NCBI GenBank assembly: GCA_025362035.1 | Contig: JANYIN010000026.1 | Location: 1-40,278 of the forward strand | Length of the DNA stretch: 40,278 nt | Source of the DNA: Gemmatimonadaceae bacterium | Lineage (GTDB): Bacteria > Gemmatimonadota > Gemmatimonadetes > Gemmatimonadales > Gemmatimonadaceae | Direction: 5' to 3' | Part shown: piece after piece, positions 8,567 to 16,374 of the stretch | Position numbering within the stretch: position 1 is the first letter of the stretch | Layout: each line of letters begins with the position of its first letter | Translations under genes and position numbers: made by a program | Notes under the pieces: model-generated | Databases searched by the model: none | What the model was told of the DNA's origin: nothing | What the model saw: the letters and a program-made list of their open reading frames with translations, nothing else

Positions 8567-8995
8567 TCAGCTGGCGAGCTTCGCGTCGAGTTCGATGTGG
8601 ACGTTGCCCTTCAACGCGCCCGACACGGGGCAGCCGTCTTTCGTGGCAGCCGCGATCGCCTGGAACCTGGCGTCGTCCACACCTGGCACAATCGCGGTGA
8701 CCGAGAGCTTCATGGTCGTGATCTTGAATCCCTCTCCCACCTTGTCGACGGTGCACGCAGCGGTCGTCTGAATGCTCGTGGGGGTGAGCCCTTCCTTTTC
8801 GAGCCCGGCACCGAGGGCCATGCTGAAGCACGCCGCCTCGGCGGCGGCAAGGAGCTCCTCCGGATTCGATCCGGCGGCATCCTGAAAGCGCGATCCGAAG
8901 TTGTACGAACCGCTCAGCCCTGTCTGACCCTTGAACGATCCGGTCCCGCCTCGCAGTCCGCCCTTCCACTCCGCACTCGCTGTTCTCGTCGGCAT
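8567..8995 (-). CDS. OsmC-family peroxiredoxin
   Basis: This 142-residue cytoplasmic thiol peroxidase of the OsmC/Ohr superfamily reduces organic hydroperoxides. The two family cysteines are present: C56 in AEAACFSMAL and C122 in KDGCPVSGAL. The N terminus MPTRTASAEWKGGLRGGTG is typical of the OsmC branch, as is NPEELLAAAEAACFSMAL. The length matches the family. The start at 8995 follows AGGGG about 11 bases upstream; longer in-frame starts would add non-homologous text. It is divergent from sufE with a 90-base spacer that should hold both promoters. Confidence 0.92.
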   Translation of the reverse strand: MPTRTASAEWKGGLRGGTGSFKGQTGLSGSYNFGSRFQDAAGSNPEELLAAAEAACFSMALGAGLEKEGLTPTSIQTTAACTVDKVGEGFKITTMKLSVTAIVPGVDDARFQAIAAATKDGCPVSGALKGNVHIELDAKLAS

Positions 8996-9084
8996 CTTTT
9001 CGGTACCCCTAAGTAATGAGATGATGGATCGACACCTGGCGCCGGTGCTTGACGCATCGTTTCCCGGTCGCTTTATCTCCTGCC

Positions 9085-9528
9085 ATGACGGATCCGGCCG
9101 AGCACCCCCTGCCGACGTCGGTGGAGCGGGTGCTGCGCACGTTTCGCGCCCTCGGGCGCGAAGAGAAAATGCAGGCGTTGCTGCACTACGCCAAGACACT
9201 CGAACCGCTGCCCGAGCGGTTTCGGGCGCTCGATCGTGCCGAATTCACAGTAGCTGAATGCCAGACGCGAGTGGATTTGTTCCCAGAGATGCACGACGGA
9301 AAGCTCCACGTCTACGCTGACCTCAACGCTCGACAGTCCCCCACCATCGCGGCGTTCCTGTCCATCCTGTTTTCCGCCGTGAACGACCAGCCGCCCGAGT
9401 CCGCCCTCGCAATTCCCGACGATTTCGTTCGGCAGATGATGGAAGGAATCGGACTTGCCGGCCGGGAAGCGGGACTCCATGCCATGCTCCGCCGCGTGAA
9501 GCAGCAGGCGCGTCGAGCCCTCGTCTGA
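9085..9528 (+). CDS. sufE: SufE-family cysteine desulfurase sulfur acceptor
   Basis: This 147-residue cytoplasmic protein accepts sulfane sulfur from the cysteine desulfurase (SufS) and passes it to the Fe-S cluster scaffold. The active-site cysteine is C59 in the segment AECQTRVDLF, matching the family GCQSxVW pattern. ARQSPTIAAFLSILFSAVND is the usual following helix. ATG 9085 is preferred over TTG 9049, which would add twelve residues without homology. Other suf genes are not in the window. It heads a rightward run with two further genes, and a CDGSH Fe-S protein lies close by, a loosely related theme. Confidence 0.9.
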   Translation: MTDPAEHPLPTSVERVLRTFRALGREEKMQALLHYAKTLEPLPERFRALDRAEFTVAECQTRVDLFPEMHDGKLHVYADLNARQSPTIAAFLSILFSAVNDQPPESALAIPDDFVRQMMEGIGLAGREAGLHAMLRRVKQQARRALV

Positions 9529-9540
9529 CTCCGGAATTCC

Positions 9541-9978
9541 ATGTCCAGCTCCGCGCAATCGTACGCTACGCACCGGCGGCTGTTTCCGATCTTCCACTAC
9601 ATCGCGCTTCCAATCCTGCTCGCCAATGTGGTGGTGTCCGTGGCGCATGCCATCAGACAGCCCGCGCCGTACGCGTTATGGATGGTCGTGCTCTCCATCG
9701 GGCTCGTGGCTGGCATCGTGGCTAACCGGGCGTCGTCACTGATCGTCCAGAACCGATTGATTGCGCTCGAGATGCGCCTGCGCCTCGCGACGACGCTGCC
9801 GCCGGAGCTGCGCGCGCGGATTCCCGAACTCGGCCTCCGGCATCTCATCGGCCTCCGGTTTGCCGGGGATACTGAGCTCGTGGACCTCGTGGAGCGATGC
9901 CTTCGCGGCGAGCTCCCGACCACCGATGCCGTCAAGCGGTCCGTCCGCAATTGGCGTCCCGATTACATTCGCGCCTGA
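9541..9978 (+). CDS. DUF6526-type two-span membrane protein
   Basis: The protein has 145 residues. Two hydrophobic spans are visible at about residues 16-37 (IFHYIALPILLANVVVSVAHAI) and 45-65 (LWMVVLSIGLVAGIVANRAS). A basic and acidic helix follows (QNRLIALEMRLRLATTLPPE), then LRHLIGLRFAGDTELVDLVERCL. This layout matches the DUF6526 family as I recall it. The function is unknown. It starts 12 bases after sufE and is probably co-transcribed with it. Confidence 0.7.
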   Translation: MSSSAQSYATHRRLFPIFHYIALPILLANVVVSVAHAIRQPAPYALWMVVLSIGLVAGIVANRASSLIVQNRLIALEMRLRLATTLPPELRARIPELGLRHLIGLRFAGDTELVDLVERCLRGELPTTDAVKRSVRNWRPDYIRA

Positions 9979-10000
9979 ATCACGCACACCAGAGAGTCCA

Positions 10001-10267
10001 ATGCCTGTGACCATCAAGGTTCGTCTCGACGGACCGTACTTCATCGACCTCACGCAGGGTGAGGTCGTGCTCACCGATCACGACGGAACGGTCATCCCCA
10101 TTCCCGAGGGCAAGACGGGCATCGCCCTCTGCCGCTGTGGTGCATCCATCAAGAAGCCATTTTGCGACGGCACGCATTCACGAATCGGTTTCCGCGCGGG
10201 TGAAGCGGCACAGCGCGCCGCCGATCTCGCCGCGCGGGCGGCCGCGCCCGGCACCACACCCGCCTGA
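10001..10267 (+). CDS. CDGSH iron-sulfur domain protein
   Basis: This 88-residue cytoplasmic protein carries one CDGSH zinc-finger-type motif binding a [2Fe-2S] cluster. The ligands are C44, C46, C55 and H59 in LCRCGASIKKPFCDGTH, the standard C-x-C-x2-(S/T)-x3-P-x-C-D-G-(S/A/T)-H pattern with three cysteines and one histidine. There is no membrane anchor, unlike mitoNEET. The C-terminal tail is alanine-rich. It probably has an electron or cluster transfer role, with the partner unknown. ATG at 10001 lies 22 bases after the upstream stop. Confidence 0.93.
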   Translation: MPVTIKVRLDGPYFIDLTQGEVVLTDHDGTVIPIPEGKTGIALCRCGASIKKPFCDGTHSRIGFRAGEAAQRAADLAARAAAPGTTPA

Positions 10268-10296
10268 GCGGCCGCTTCAACAGACTCCTACCTCGC

Positions 10297-11061
10297 ATGC
10301 AGCGTCTGCTCAGCGCCATCGGATGGGTCACGACGATTTCGGTCGTGATCGTCGGTGTCTTCTACGTCACGGCGGTATGGCTCGTCACCGCGCCGTTCGA
10401 CAGGGGTCGCTACTACGCGGGGCGTGCGTTTCGCCAGCTCGCCATTGCCCAGGTGACACTCAATCCACTGTGGCATTTCGAGACGGAAGGGCCGACCCCC
10501 GAGAACCCGCGACTGCCCTACGTCGCGGTTTCCAACCACGAGTCGTACGCCGACATCTTCCTCATCTCCCACTTCCCATGGGAAATGAAGTGGTTGTCCA
10601 AGGACACGATCTTCAGGATTCCGGTCATGGGCTGGATGATGCGGATGGCGAACGACATCCCCATCGAGCGCGGCAAGCGAGAGAGTGTCGTGAGCGCGAT
10701 GAACGGGTGTCGCGACCGGCTCAGCAAGAGAGTGAGCGTCATGATCTTTCCCGAGGGCACCCGCTCCAGGACCGAAGAGTTGCTTCCATTCAAGGACGGC
10801 GCGTTCAAGCTCGCCGTGGAATCCGGCGCGCCCATTCTGCCCATCGCGGTCGCGGGGACACGCGATTGCATGGCAAAGGGCAGCTTCGCGTTTCGCCGTG
10901 CGCGCGCCAAGGCACGTGTGCTTGCGCCGATTCCGACCGCAGGGTTGACCAACGCGGACGTTCCCTCGTTGCGCGAGCGTACGCGCGCCGTCATCGACGC
11001 CGCGCGCCACGAGCTGCAGCGCGAGCTCGCGGGTGAGTGGCGCGCCGCGCACGGCGGGTGA
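10297..11061 (+). CDS. plsC: 1-acyl-sn-glycerol-3-phosphate acyltransferase
   Basis: This 254-residue membrane-associated enzyme acylates lysophosphatidic acid to phosphatidic acid in phospholipid synthesis. An N-terminal hydrophobic span (residues 8-31) anchors it. The acyltransferase motifs are present: NHESYAD (80-86) has the catalytic H81 and D86, and FPEGTRS (151-157) binds the glycerol phosphate. PIERGK lies between them, and a final proline-containing motif PILPIAVAG follows. It sits 29 bases after the CDGSH gene and its stop overlaps the next gene start by four bases. It could be paralogous to another PlsC elsewhere, so the exact acyl acceptor is uncertain. Confidence 0.92.
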   Translation: MQRLLSAIGWVTTISVVIVGVFYVTAVWLVTAPFDRGRYYAGRAFRQLAIAQVTLNPLWHFETEGPTPENPRLPYVAVSNHESYADIFLISHFPWEMKWLSKDTIFRIPVMGWMMRMANDIPIERGKRESVVSAMNGCRDRLSKRVSVMIFPEGTRSRTEELLPFKDGAFKLAVESGAPILPIAVAGTRDCMAKGSFAFRRARAKARVLAPIPTAGLTNADVPSLRERTRAVIDAARHELQRELAGEWRAAHGG

Positions 11062-12092
11062 CGAGCAGTCCTTCGGTTGCCCCGCCCCGCGACGAGGCTG
11101 ACCTCGAAGAACGGCTCTCGCGTCCGCCCGCGTCACTGACGAGCTGCCTGGCTGCGGTGCCGGGCGACCTGGTGATCCTTGGTGCCGGCGGCAAGATGGG
11201 TCCCAGCCTGGCGCGCATGGCCAAGCGCGCGGATCCGACCCGGCGCGTGGTAGCGGTGTCTCGGTGGTCAAACGACGCTGCGGCGGAAGGGCTGCGGGGC
11301 AGCGGCATCGAGATCGCCCGCGCCGACCTCCGCGACCAACGCTCGGTCGCCGCCCTGCCCGACGCGCCCAACGTGGTATTCATGGCTGGGCAGAAGTTCG
11401 GCACCGCCTCGAACCCATCGATCACATGGGCCATGAACGCGGCGGTACCCTTCCTGGTGAGCGAACGCTACGCAGGGTCACGCACCGTGGTGTTCAGCAG
11501 CGGAAACGTGTATGCCCTCACGCCGGGCGACCGCGGGGGATCCCGCGAGGACGATGCGCCGGCACCCATCGAGGAGTATGCCTATTCGTGCCTGGCTCGC
11601 GAGCGCCTCTTTTCCGCGGCATGCATGCGTCATGGTACGCCGGTCTCCCTCGTGCGCCTCAATTATGCCCACGATCTGCGCTACGGCGTGCTCACCGACC
11701 TCGCGGTGCGCCTGGTACGCGGCGAACCGGTCGACCTGCGCATGTCCTGCGTCAACGTGATCTGGCAGGGTGACGCCAATGCGCTCGCGCTGGCCTCGCT
11801 CGCGCGTGCGGCCGCGCCGGAACCCTACGTAGTCAACGTCGCGGGCCGAGACACATGGCGCGTCATGGAACTCACGAAGGCGCTCGCGGCGCGTCTCGGA
11901 CTCACGCCGTTGTATACCGGGGCTGAGGCCCCGGACGCACTCCTGAGTGACGCGACGCGCAGTGCGACGCTGCTGGCCGAACCGCCATTGCCGCTGGACA
12001 CGCTGCTCGACTGGGTCGCCGATTGGGTCATGCGAGGCGGACGACTGCTCGGCAAGCCGACCGGTTTCGAGAGCCGCGATGGCCAGTTCTGA
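11058..12092 (+). CDS. NAD-dependent epimerase/dehydratase-like protein
   Basis: This 344-residue extended-SDR-like protein has a dinucleotide-binding loop GAGGKMG at 42-48 and a following acidic strand (IARADLRD). FSSGNVYAL is the expected serine strand. The catalytic YxxxK pair is not intact: the region reads EYAYSCLARER, with no lysine four residues after either tyrosine. It may therefore bind NAD(P) without standard epimerase chemistry or use another base. GTG 11058 overlaps the plsC stop. GTG 11037 would lengthen it by seven residues. The C terminus overlaps the DHDPS-like gene by 14 bases, implying the two act together. Confidence 0.8.
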   Translation: MTSSPSVAPPRDEADLEERLSRPPASLTSCLAAVPGDLVILGAGGKMGPSLARMAKRADPTRRVVAVSRWSNDAAAEGLRGSGIEIARADLRDQRSVAALPDAPNVVFMAGQKFGTASNPSITWAMNAAVPFLVSERYAGSRTVVFSSGNVYALTPGDRGGSREDDAPAPIEEYAYSCLARERLFSAACMRHGTPVSLVRLNYAHDLRYGVLTDLAVRLVRGEPVDLRMSCVNVIWQGDANALALASLARAAAPEPYVVNVAGRDTWRVMELTKALAARLGLTPLYTGAEAPDALLSDATRSATLLAEPPLPLDTLLDWVADWVMRGGRLLGKPTGFESRDGQF

Positions 12093-13134
12093 GTCCGAGC
12101 GTGTCTTGCGCGCACACTTTGGCGCTGGACAAGTCATTCCCGCGCATCCGCTCGCCCTTACCGAGCACCGTACGCTTGACGAGCGTCACCAGCGGGCGCT
12201 GACGCGCTACTACGTGGACGCGGGCGCTGGTGGCATCGCGGTAGGCGTTCACACCACACAGTTTGCGATTCGCAATCCGCGTCACGGACTTTATTCTCCG
12301 GTGCTGGAACTGGCGGCGGAGACGGTGCGCGACTGGCGCGCGGGCGACGTCGAGCCATTCGGACTCGTTGCCGGCGTCATCGGCGGCACGAAGCAGGCGA
12401 TGGCCGAAGCGGAACTCGCCGCGTCGCTCGGTTACGACGTGGCTTTGTTGGGCCTCGGCTCACTCCCGAACGCCAGCGAAGCAGAACTCATCCAGCATTG
12501 TCGCTCGGTCAGCGACGTGCTCCCGGTGTTCGGATTCTACCTCCAGCCGACGGTGGGCGGCCGCGTGCTGAGCTACGAGTTCTGGCGCCGCTTCGCGGAG
12601 ATCGATCGCGCGTGGGCCATCAAGATCGCGCCCTTCAATCGGTACCAGACCCTCGACGTGGTGCGCGCGGTCGCGGACGCGGGGCGGTCGGATCTCGCGC
12701 TCTATACCGGGAATGACGATAGCATCATCACCGACCTGCTCACCCCCTTTCCGGTGGGCGGCTCACGGACTCGCCGCATCGTCGGGGGCCTGCTCGGCCA
12801 GTGGGCCGTGTGGACGAATGCGGCGGTCGGCCTGCTCGAACGCATTCGCGCGGCCGGCGACGCGTCGCCGGCCAGCAGCTGGCTCCGCGAGGCGGCCGCG
12901 CTCACCGACGCCAACGGCGCGATCTTCGACGCAGGGCATTCGTTTGCAGGCTGCATCCCGGGCATTCACGAAGTGCTGCGCCGGCAGGGCTTGCTCCGCG
13001 GGGTATGGTGTCTCGATCCTGATGAAGCACTGTCTCCGGGACAGCGCGAGGACATGGATCGTGTCTACGAGCAGTACCCGGAACTCCGCGACGACGCCTT
13101 CGTGGCGGGGAACCTCCACCGGTGGCTGAGTTGA
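12079..13134 (+). CDS. Dihydrodipicolinate synthase-family aldolase
   Basis: The 351-residue protein belongs to the class I pyruvate aldolase (DapA/NanA) superfamily, a TIM barrel using a lysine Schiff base. The Schiff-base lysine is K182 in AIKIAPFNRY, and Y154 in FGFYLQP fits the catalytic tyrosine. The N-terminal text RALTRYYVDAGAGGIAVGVHTTQF is the usual early barrel. It is longer than true DapA (about 290 residues), and the phosphate-site Gly-Thr-Thr-Gly is replaced by GVHTTQF, so it is unlikely to be the lysine-pathway enzyme. Coupled translation with the preceding epimerase-like gene suggests a short catabolic or sugar-acid pathway. Confidence 0.82.
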   Translation: MASSESERVLRAHFGAGQVIPAHPLALTEHRTLDERHQRALTRYYVDAGAGGIAVGVHTTQFAIRNPRHGLYSPVLELAAETVRDWRAGDVEPFGLVAGVIGGTKQAMAEAELAASLGYDVALLGLGSLPNASEAELIQHCRSVSDVLPVFGFYLQPTVGGRVLSYEFWRRFAEIDRAWAIKIAPFNRYQTLDVVRAVADAGRSDLALYTGNDDSIITDLLTPFPVGGSRTRRIVGGLLGQWAVWTNAAVGLLERIRAAGDASPASSWLREAAALTDANGAIFDAGHSFAGCIPGIHEVLRRQGLLRGVWCLDPDEALSPGQREDMDRVYEQYPELRDDAFVAGNLHRWLS

Positions 13135-13197
13135 GTCGCACCGTCGCGGAGTACCGCGCAAATGCTCATGCAACCTTTGTTCGGTCCGGCACCGGAG

Positions 13198-13689
13198 TCA
13201 GTCGATCAGATCGCGAACCCAGGTGTCCTTGGCGGGACGTTCGAAGCAGGCACGAAAGCTCCCAAGATCCGTGATGGTCGTATCGAAGACCACCGAGTCA
13301 TGGGTGATGTCTCCGCGCCCCGCCAGCGCGGCAAGGTCACCGCGCGCCGCGCACTGCACCGTACCGTGCGCATCGCGGTAGAACACCCGACCGCCGCCAA
13401 CGAGGCTCGCTCCGGCCCCTCGCTCTACGTCCTGAAGGACCCGGAAAAGACCGTCAATGGAGCACCCGGTAGCGCCCGCGGTATTCTGATCCACACCGAT
13501 CACGAGAAAGCGGCCGTCCCGCCACTGCCGCGAAACCGTGAGCGGCGCACCGTGCGCCTTCCAGTTCGCCAGATGATCGTCTACGCTACCGAGCAACACA
13601 TGCGTCCCGTCCTCGGTGAGCGGGCGATCGCTTCCAAACACCCAGACGCGGGATGAATCCGGCAGGTTTTCGAAGGGAATGACAGGCAT
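13198..13689 (-). CDS. Conserved small protein of unknown function (Bacteroidetes ABC-transporter-ATPase-annotated type)
   Basis: The protein has 163 residues, starting MPVIPFENLPDSSRVWVFGS. It resembles a short family from Bacteroidetes often mislabelled ABC transporter ATPase. The shared pattern is RVWxxxS/NR near the start, W-x2-HG, then RFLVIGVDQ and TGCSID. There is no Walker motif, so the label is not supported by sequence. No signal peptide or membrane span is visible. It is convergent with the DHDPS-like gene and divergent from the hybrid kinase at 13789. The conserved cysteine in ATGCSID invites a redox or catalytic role, but nothing firm can be said. Confidence 0.7.
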   Translation of the reverse strand: MPVIPFENLPDSSRVWVFGSDRPLTEDGTHVLLGSVDDHLANWKAHGAPLTVSRQWRDGRFLVIGVDQNTAGATGCSIDGLFRVLQDVERGAGASLVGGGRVFYRDAHGTVQCAARGDLAALAGRGDITHDSVVFDTTITDLGSFRACFERPAKDTWVRDLID

Positions 13690-13788
13690 GTTGCCGAGAC
13701 TTGGAACGGGAATCGCGAGGTTGGACCCTCGCGCGCCTGCAACTTCACCAGCAAGATAGTGGAGCGTCGCCTCCTGCTTCCAGCCGAG

Positions 13789-16152
13789 ATGGGACACGAC
13801 ACTGCCCCGGAGGCCCGCTCGTCGGCGGACACGCAGGTGTTCACCGACGAGCGCTATCGTCCGCTCTTCACGCTCTCGCCGCAACCGGCGTGGGTCTACG
13901 ATGCGCACACGCTGCGCTTCCTCGAAGTGAACGAGGCGGCGCTGTGCGCCTACGGATGGGGGCAAACCGAATTTCTCGGCATGACGATTCGGGACATCTG
14001 CCCGCCAAGCGAGCTGTGCCGACTCGATGCGCAGCTCGCCGAGACACCGCCTCAGGGGATGCACACCGTAGCGTCCGTGCACCGCACGAAGGCCGGCCAG
14101 CCTCGGCATGTCCAGATCAATTCGTATCCGCTGCAATTCGAGGGACGATCCGCACGGATGGTGCTGGTGCACGACGTCACCGAGCGCGAGCAGGCAGCCG
14201 ACGCATTGATGAAGAGCGAGCAGAAGTACCGGTCGGTGATCGAGCAACTGCAGGACGTGTTCTTTCGAACGAATGCGGCCGGCCACTGGACGTTTCTGAA
14301 TCCCGCCTGGACGGCGCTCACCGGCAACGACGTGGACGCCAGCCTCGGCACCCTCTTTCTCAACTACGTCCATCCCTCGGATCGGGCAACGGTGCTGGAC
14401 GCCTTTCGCCCTCTGACGGACGGGCGAATGGAAAGCATGACCGTGGAGGTGCGATATTTTCGTCGGTCGGGTGGCTACTGCTGGGTGGAGGCGCGCACGC
14501 ATATGGTGCGCGGCGACGATGGCTTGTTTGCCGGTACGATGGGCACGCTCCGGGACGTGACGGAGCGGCGAGGGGCGGACGAAGAGCGGCTCCGGCTCGC
14601 CACGAATATCCGGCAGCTCATGGACGCCTCTGGAGAAGGCATCTACGGGCTCGACGCCAAGGGCGTCATCACCTTCGTCAACCGGCGTGGCTCGGCGATG
14701 CTGGGCTATAGCGCGGCCGAGCTCATCGGACAACCAATGCACGAGCTGACGCATCACTCGCGTCGAGATGGAACGCCGTATCCGGCGGCGGAGTGTCTCA
14801 TTCTCCGCTCGGCGGCTGAAGGCATTCCCTGCGAGGTGAACGACGAAGTGTTGTGGCGGAAAGACGGCTCGCAGGTCCAGGTGGAGTATGCGGCATCGCC
14901 GATCCGCGAGCACGACCGCTCCGCCGGTATCGTGGTGAATTTTCGTGACATCACGCAGCGCAAGCGTGCGGAGCTCGAGCTCATCGTCGCGCGCGATGCG
15001 GCGGAGGCTGCCAGTCGCGCCAAGAGCGACTTCCTGGCGCGAATGAGTCACGAGCTGCGCACCCCGCTCAACTCGATCATCGGCTTTGCCAACGTGCTGT
15101 TGAAGAACCGGAACGCGGCGATGCAGAGCGATGAACTGACCTACCTCTCGCGCATTGCCACGAACGGCGGCCATCTGCTTGGGCTGATCAACGACATCCT
15201 CGATCTATCCAAGATCGAGGCGGGACGTATGACGCTGGAGGTGTCGGCCGTGTCTCTGTCCGCGCTCGTGCGAGACACCATCGACGAGCTCGAGAGTCAG
15301 TTCCGCGATCGCCCCGTGGCGCTGCGTGCAGAAATTCCCGCGTACCTGCGGCCGATTGAAACCGACGGAGCGCGCTTGAAGCAGGTGATCATCAACCTCA
15401 TCGGCAACGCGCTCAAGTTCACCGAACGCGGCGAGGTCGTCGTCGTCGTCGAAGCCGACGTCCAGGGCATTCCAAAGCGCCTCAAGGTCCGCGACACCGG
15501 CATCGGCATCCCCAGACATCGCCTTGACGCAATCTTCAAGGTTTTCGAGCAGGCGGAGTCGATGACCGCCCGCCGCTTCGGCGGCACCGGGCTCGGACTC
15601 GCTATCTCTCGGTCGCTCTGCGATCTCATGGGCCATCGCCTGGAGGTGGAGAGCGTGGAGGGACAGGGCACCACGATGGATATCCGTCTCGGGGATTCCA
15701 CACGGTCGCCGCGCAGAAGCTCCCCCCACGGAATGCGCGCCATTCCATCCGGTCCTGCACACGACGTGGCGGCGAACGACGGCGCGGATCCGGTCATTCT
15801 CGTCGTGGATGACGAAGAAGACGCGCGCACGCTGCTCGGACAGATCCTCGAAGAGGCCGGGTGCCGCGTCGCCCTTGCCGGCACCGGTGTCGAAGCGCTG
15901 CAGATGGCGCGCGAGCTGCTCCCGGCCATGGTCTTCCTCGACCTCATCCTGCCGAAGATCAGCGGCTTCGACGTGCTGCGTATTCTTCAGGCTGACGAGG
16001 AGTTGCGGAACACGCCGGTGGTCATCGTGAGCGCGGCCGGCAGCGAATCCAAAGCGGCACTCGGCGGGTCGGTCGCCATTCTGGACAAGCCTGTTGGCCG
16101 CGAGCAGGTCTTCGACCTGCTGCGGCTCTGGCTACCCAAAGCCGCGCGGTAA
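13789..16152 (+). CDS. Hybrid sensor histidine kinase (three PAS, HisKA, HATPase, receiver)
   Basis: The 787-residue protein has no membrane span and is probably a cytosolic sensor. Three PAS domains occupy about 20-140, 150-275 and 285-405. The kinase core has H421 in SHELRTPLN, an N-box near NLIGNALKF, a G1 box DTGIGIP and a G2 box GTGLGL. The receiver domain covers about 660-785 with phosphoacceptor D718 in FLDLILPK, a downstream VIVSAAG and the lysine in DKPVG. ATG 13789 is chosen. GTG 13759 would add ten residues. Its kinase half closely resembles that of the next gene, so the two look like paralogues. No separate response regulator gene adjoins. Confidence 0.9.
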   Translation: MGHDTAPEARSSADTQVFTDERYRPLFTLSPQPAWVYDAHTLRFLEVNEAALCAYGWGQTEFLGMTIRDICPPSELCRLDAQLAETPPQGMHTVASVHRTKAGQPRHVQINSYPLQFEGRSARMVLVHDVTEREQAADALMKSEQKYRSVIEQLQDVFFRTNAAGHWTFLNPAWTALTGNDVDASLGTLFLNYVHPSDRATVLDAFRPLTDGRMESMTVEVRYFRRSGGYCWVEARTHMVRGDDGLFAGTMGTLRDVTERRGADEERLRLATNIRQLMDASGEGIYGLDAKGVITFVNRRGSAMLGYSAAELIGQPMHELTHHSRRDGTPYPAAECLILRSAAEGIPCEVNDEVLWRKDGSQVQVEYAASPIREHDRSAGIVVNFRDITQRKRAELELIVARDAAEAASRAKSDFLARMSHELRTPLNSIIGFANVLLKNRNAAMQSDELTYLSRIATNGGHLLGLINDILDLSKIEAGRMTLEVSAVSLSALVRDTIDELESQFRDRPVALRAEIPAYLRPIETDGARLKQVIINLIGNALKFTERGEVVVVVEADVQGIPKRLKVRDTGIGIPRHRLDAIFKVFEQAESMTARRFGGTGLGLAISRSLCDLMGHRLEVESVEGQGTTMDIRLGDSTRSPRRSSPHGMRAIPSGPAHDVAANDGADPVILVVDDEEDARTLLGQILEEAGCRVALAGTGVEALQMARELLPAMVFLDLILPKISGFDVLRILQADEELRNTPVVIVSAAGSESKAALGGSVAILDKPVGREQVFDLLRLWLPKAAR

Positions 16153-16374
16153 ACCGGCATCAAGCTCGTTCACCGCCGGAAGCGCCCACACGTTGCGCTG
16201 CTTCGACGAAAGGCCGAGTCGGCCTAGCCGAGTGGTCATACCACTTAATGGTCACCAGCGGCTACCTCCTGGCGCGCGAGGCAACCTGTACGAGGCGCTC
16301 GTGGCACGCTGACGGCCAGTGCAGCATCGCGACCGACCATGCAGTCAGCCCCCCACTGAGCCGATACTCCAAGG
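16153..16374. other. Spacer between the two PAS kinases, with tandem hairpins
   Basis: No gene is evident. Two perfect 6-bp hairpins follow each other: AGGCCG (16211-16216) with CGGCCT (16220-16225), and AGTGGT (16231-16236) with ACCACT (16240-16245). Both have three-base loops. They may terminate the first kinase transcript or mark an operator. The promoter of the second kinase should lie downstream of them. Confidence 0.4.

Noticed and set aside
13198..15174. A 658-residue minus-strand open frame across the first PAS kinase.
   Set aside because: Only the last 163 codons (to ATG 13689) read as a real protein. The rest is arginine- and histidine-rich antisense of the kinase gene, as expected in GC-rich DNA.
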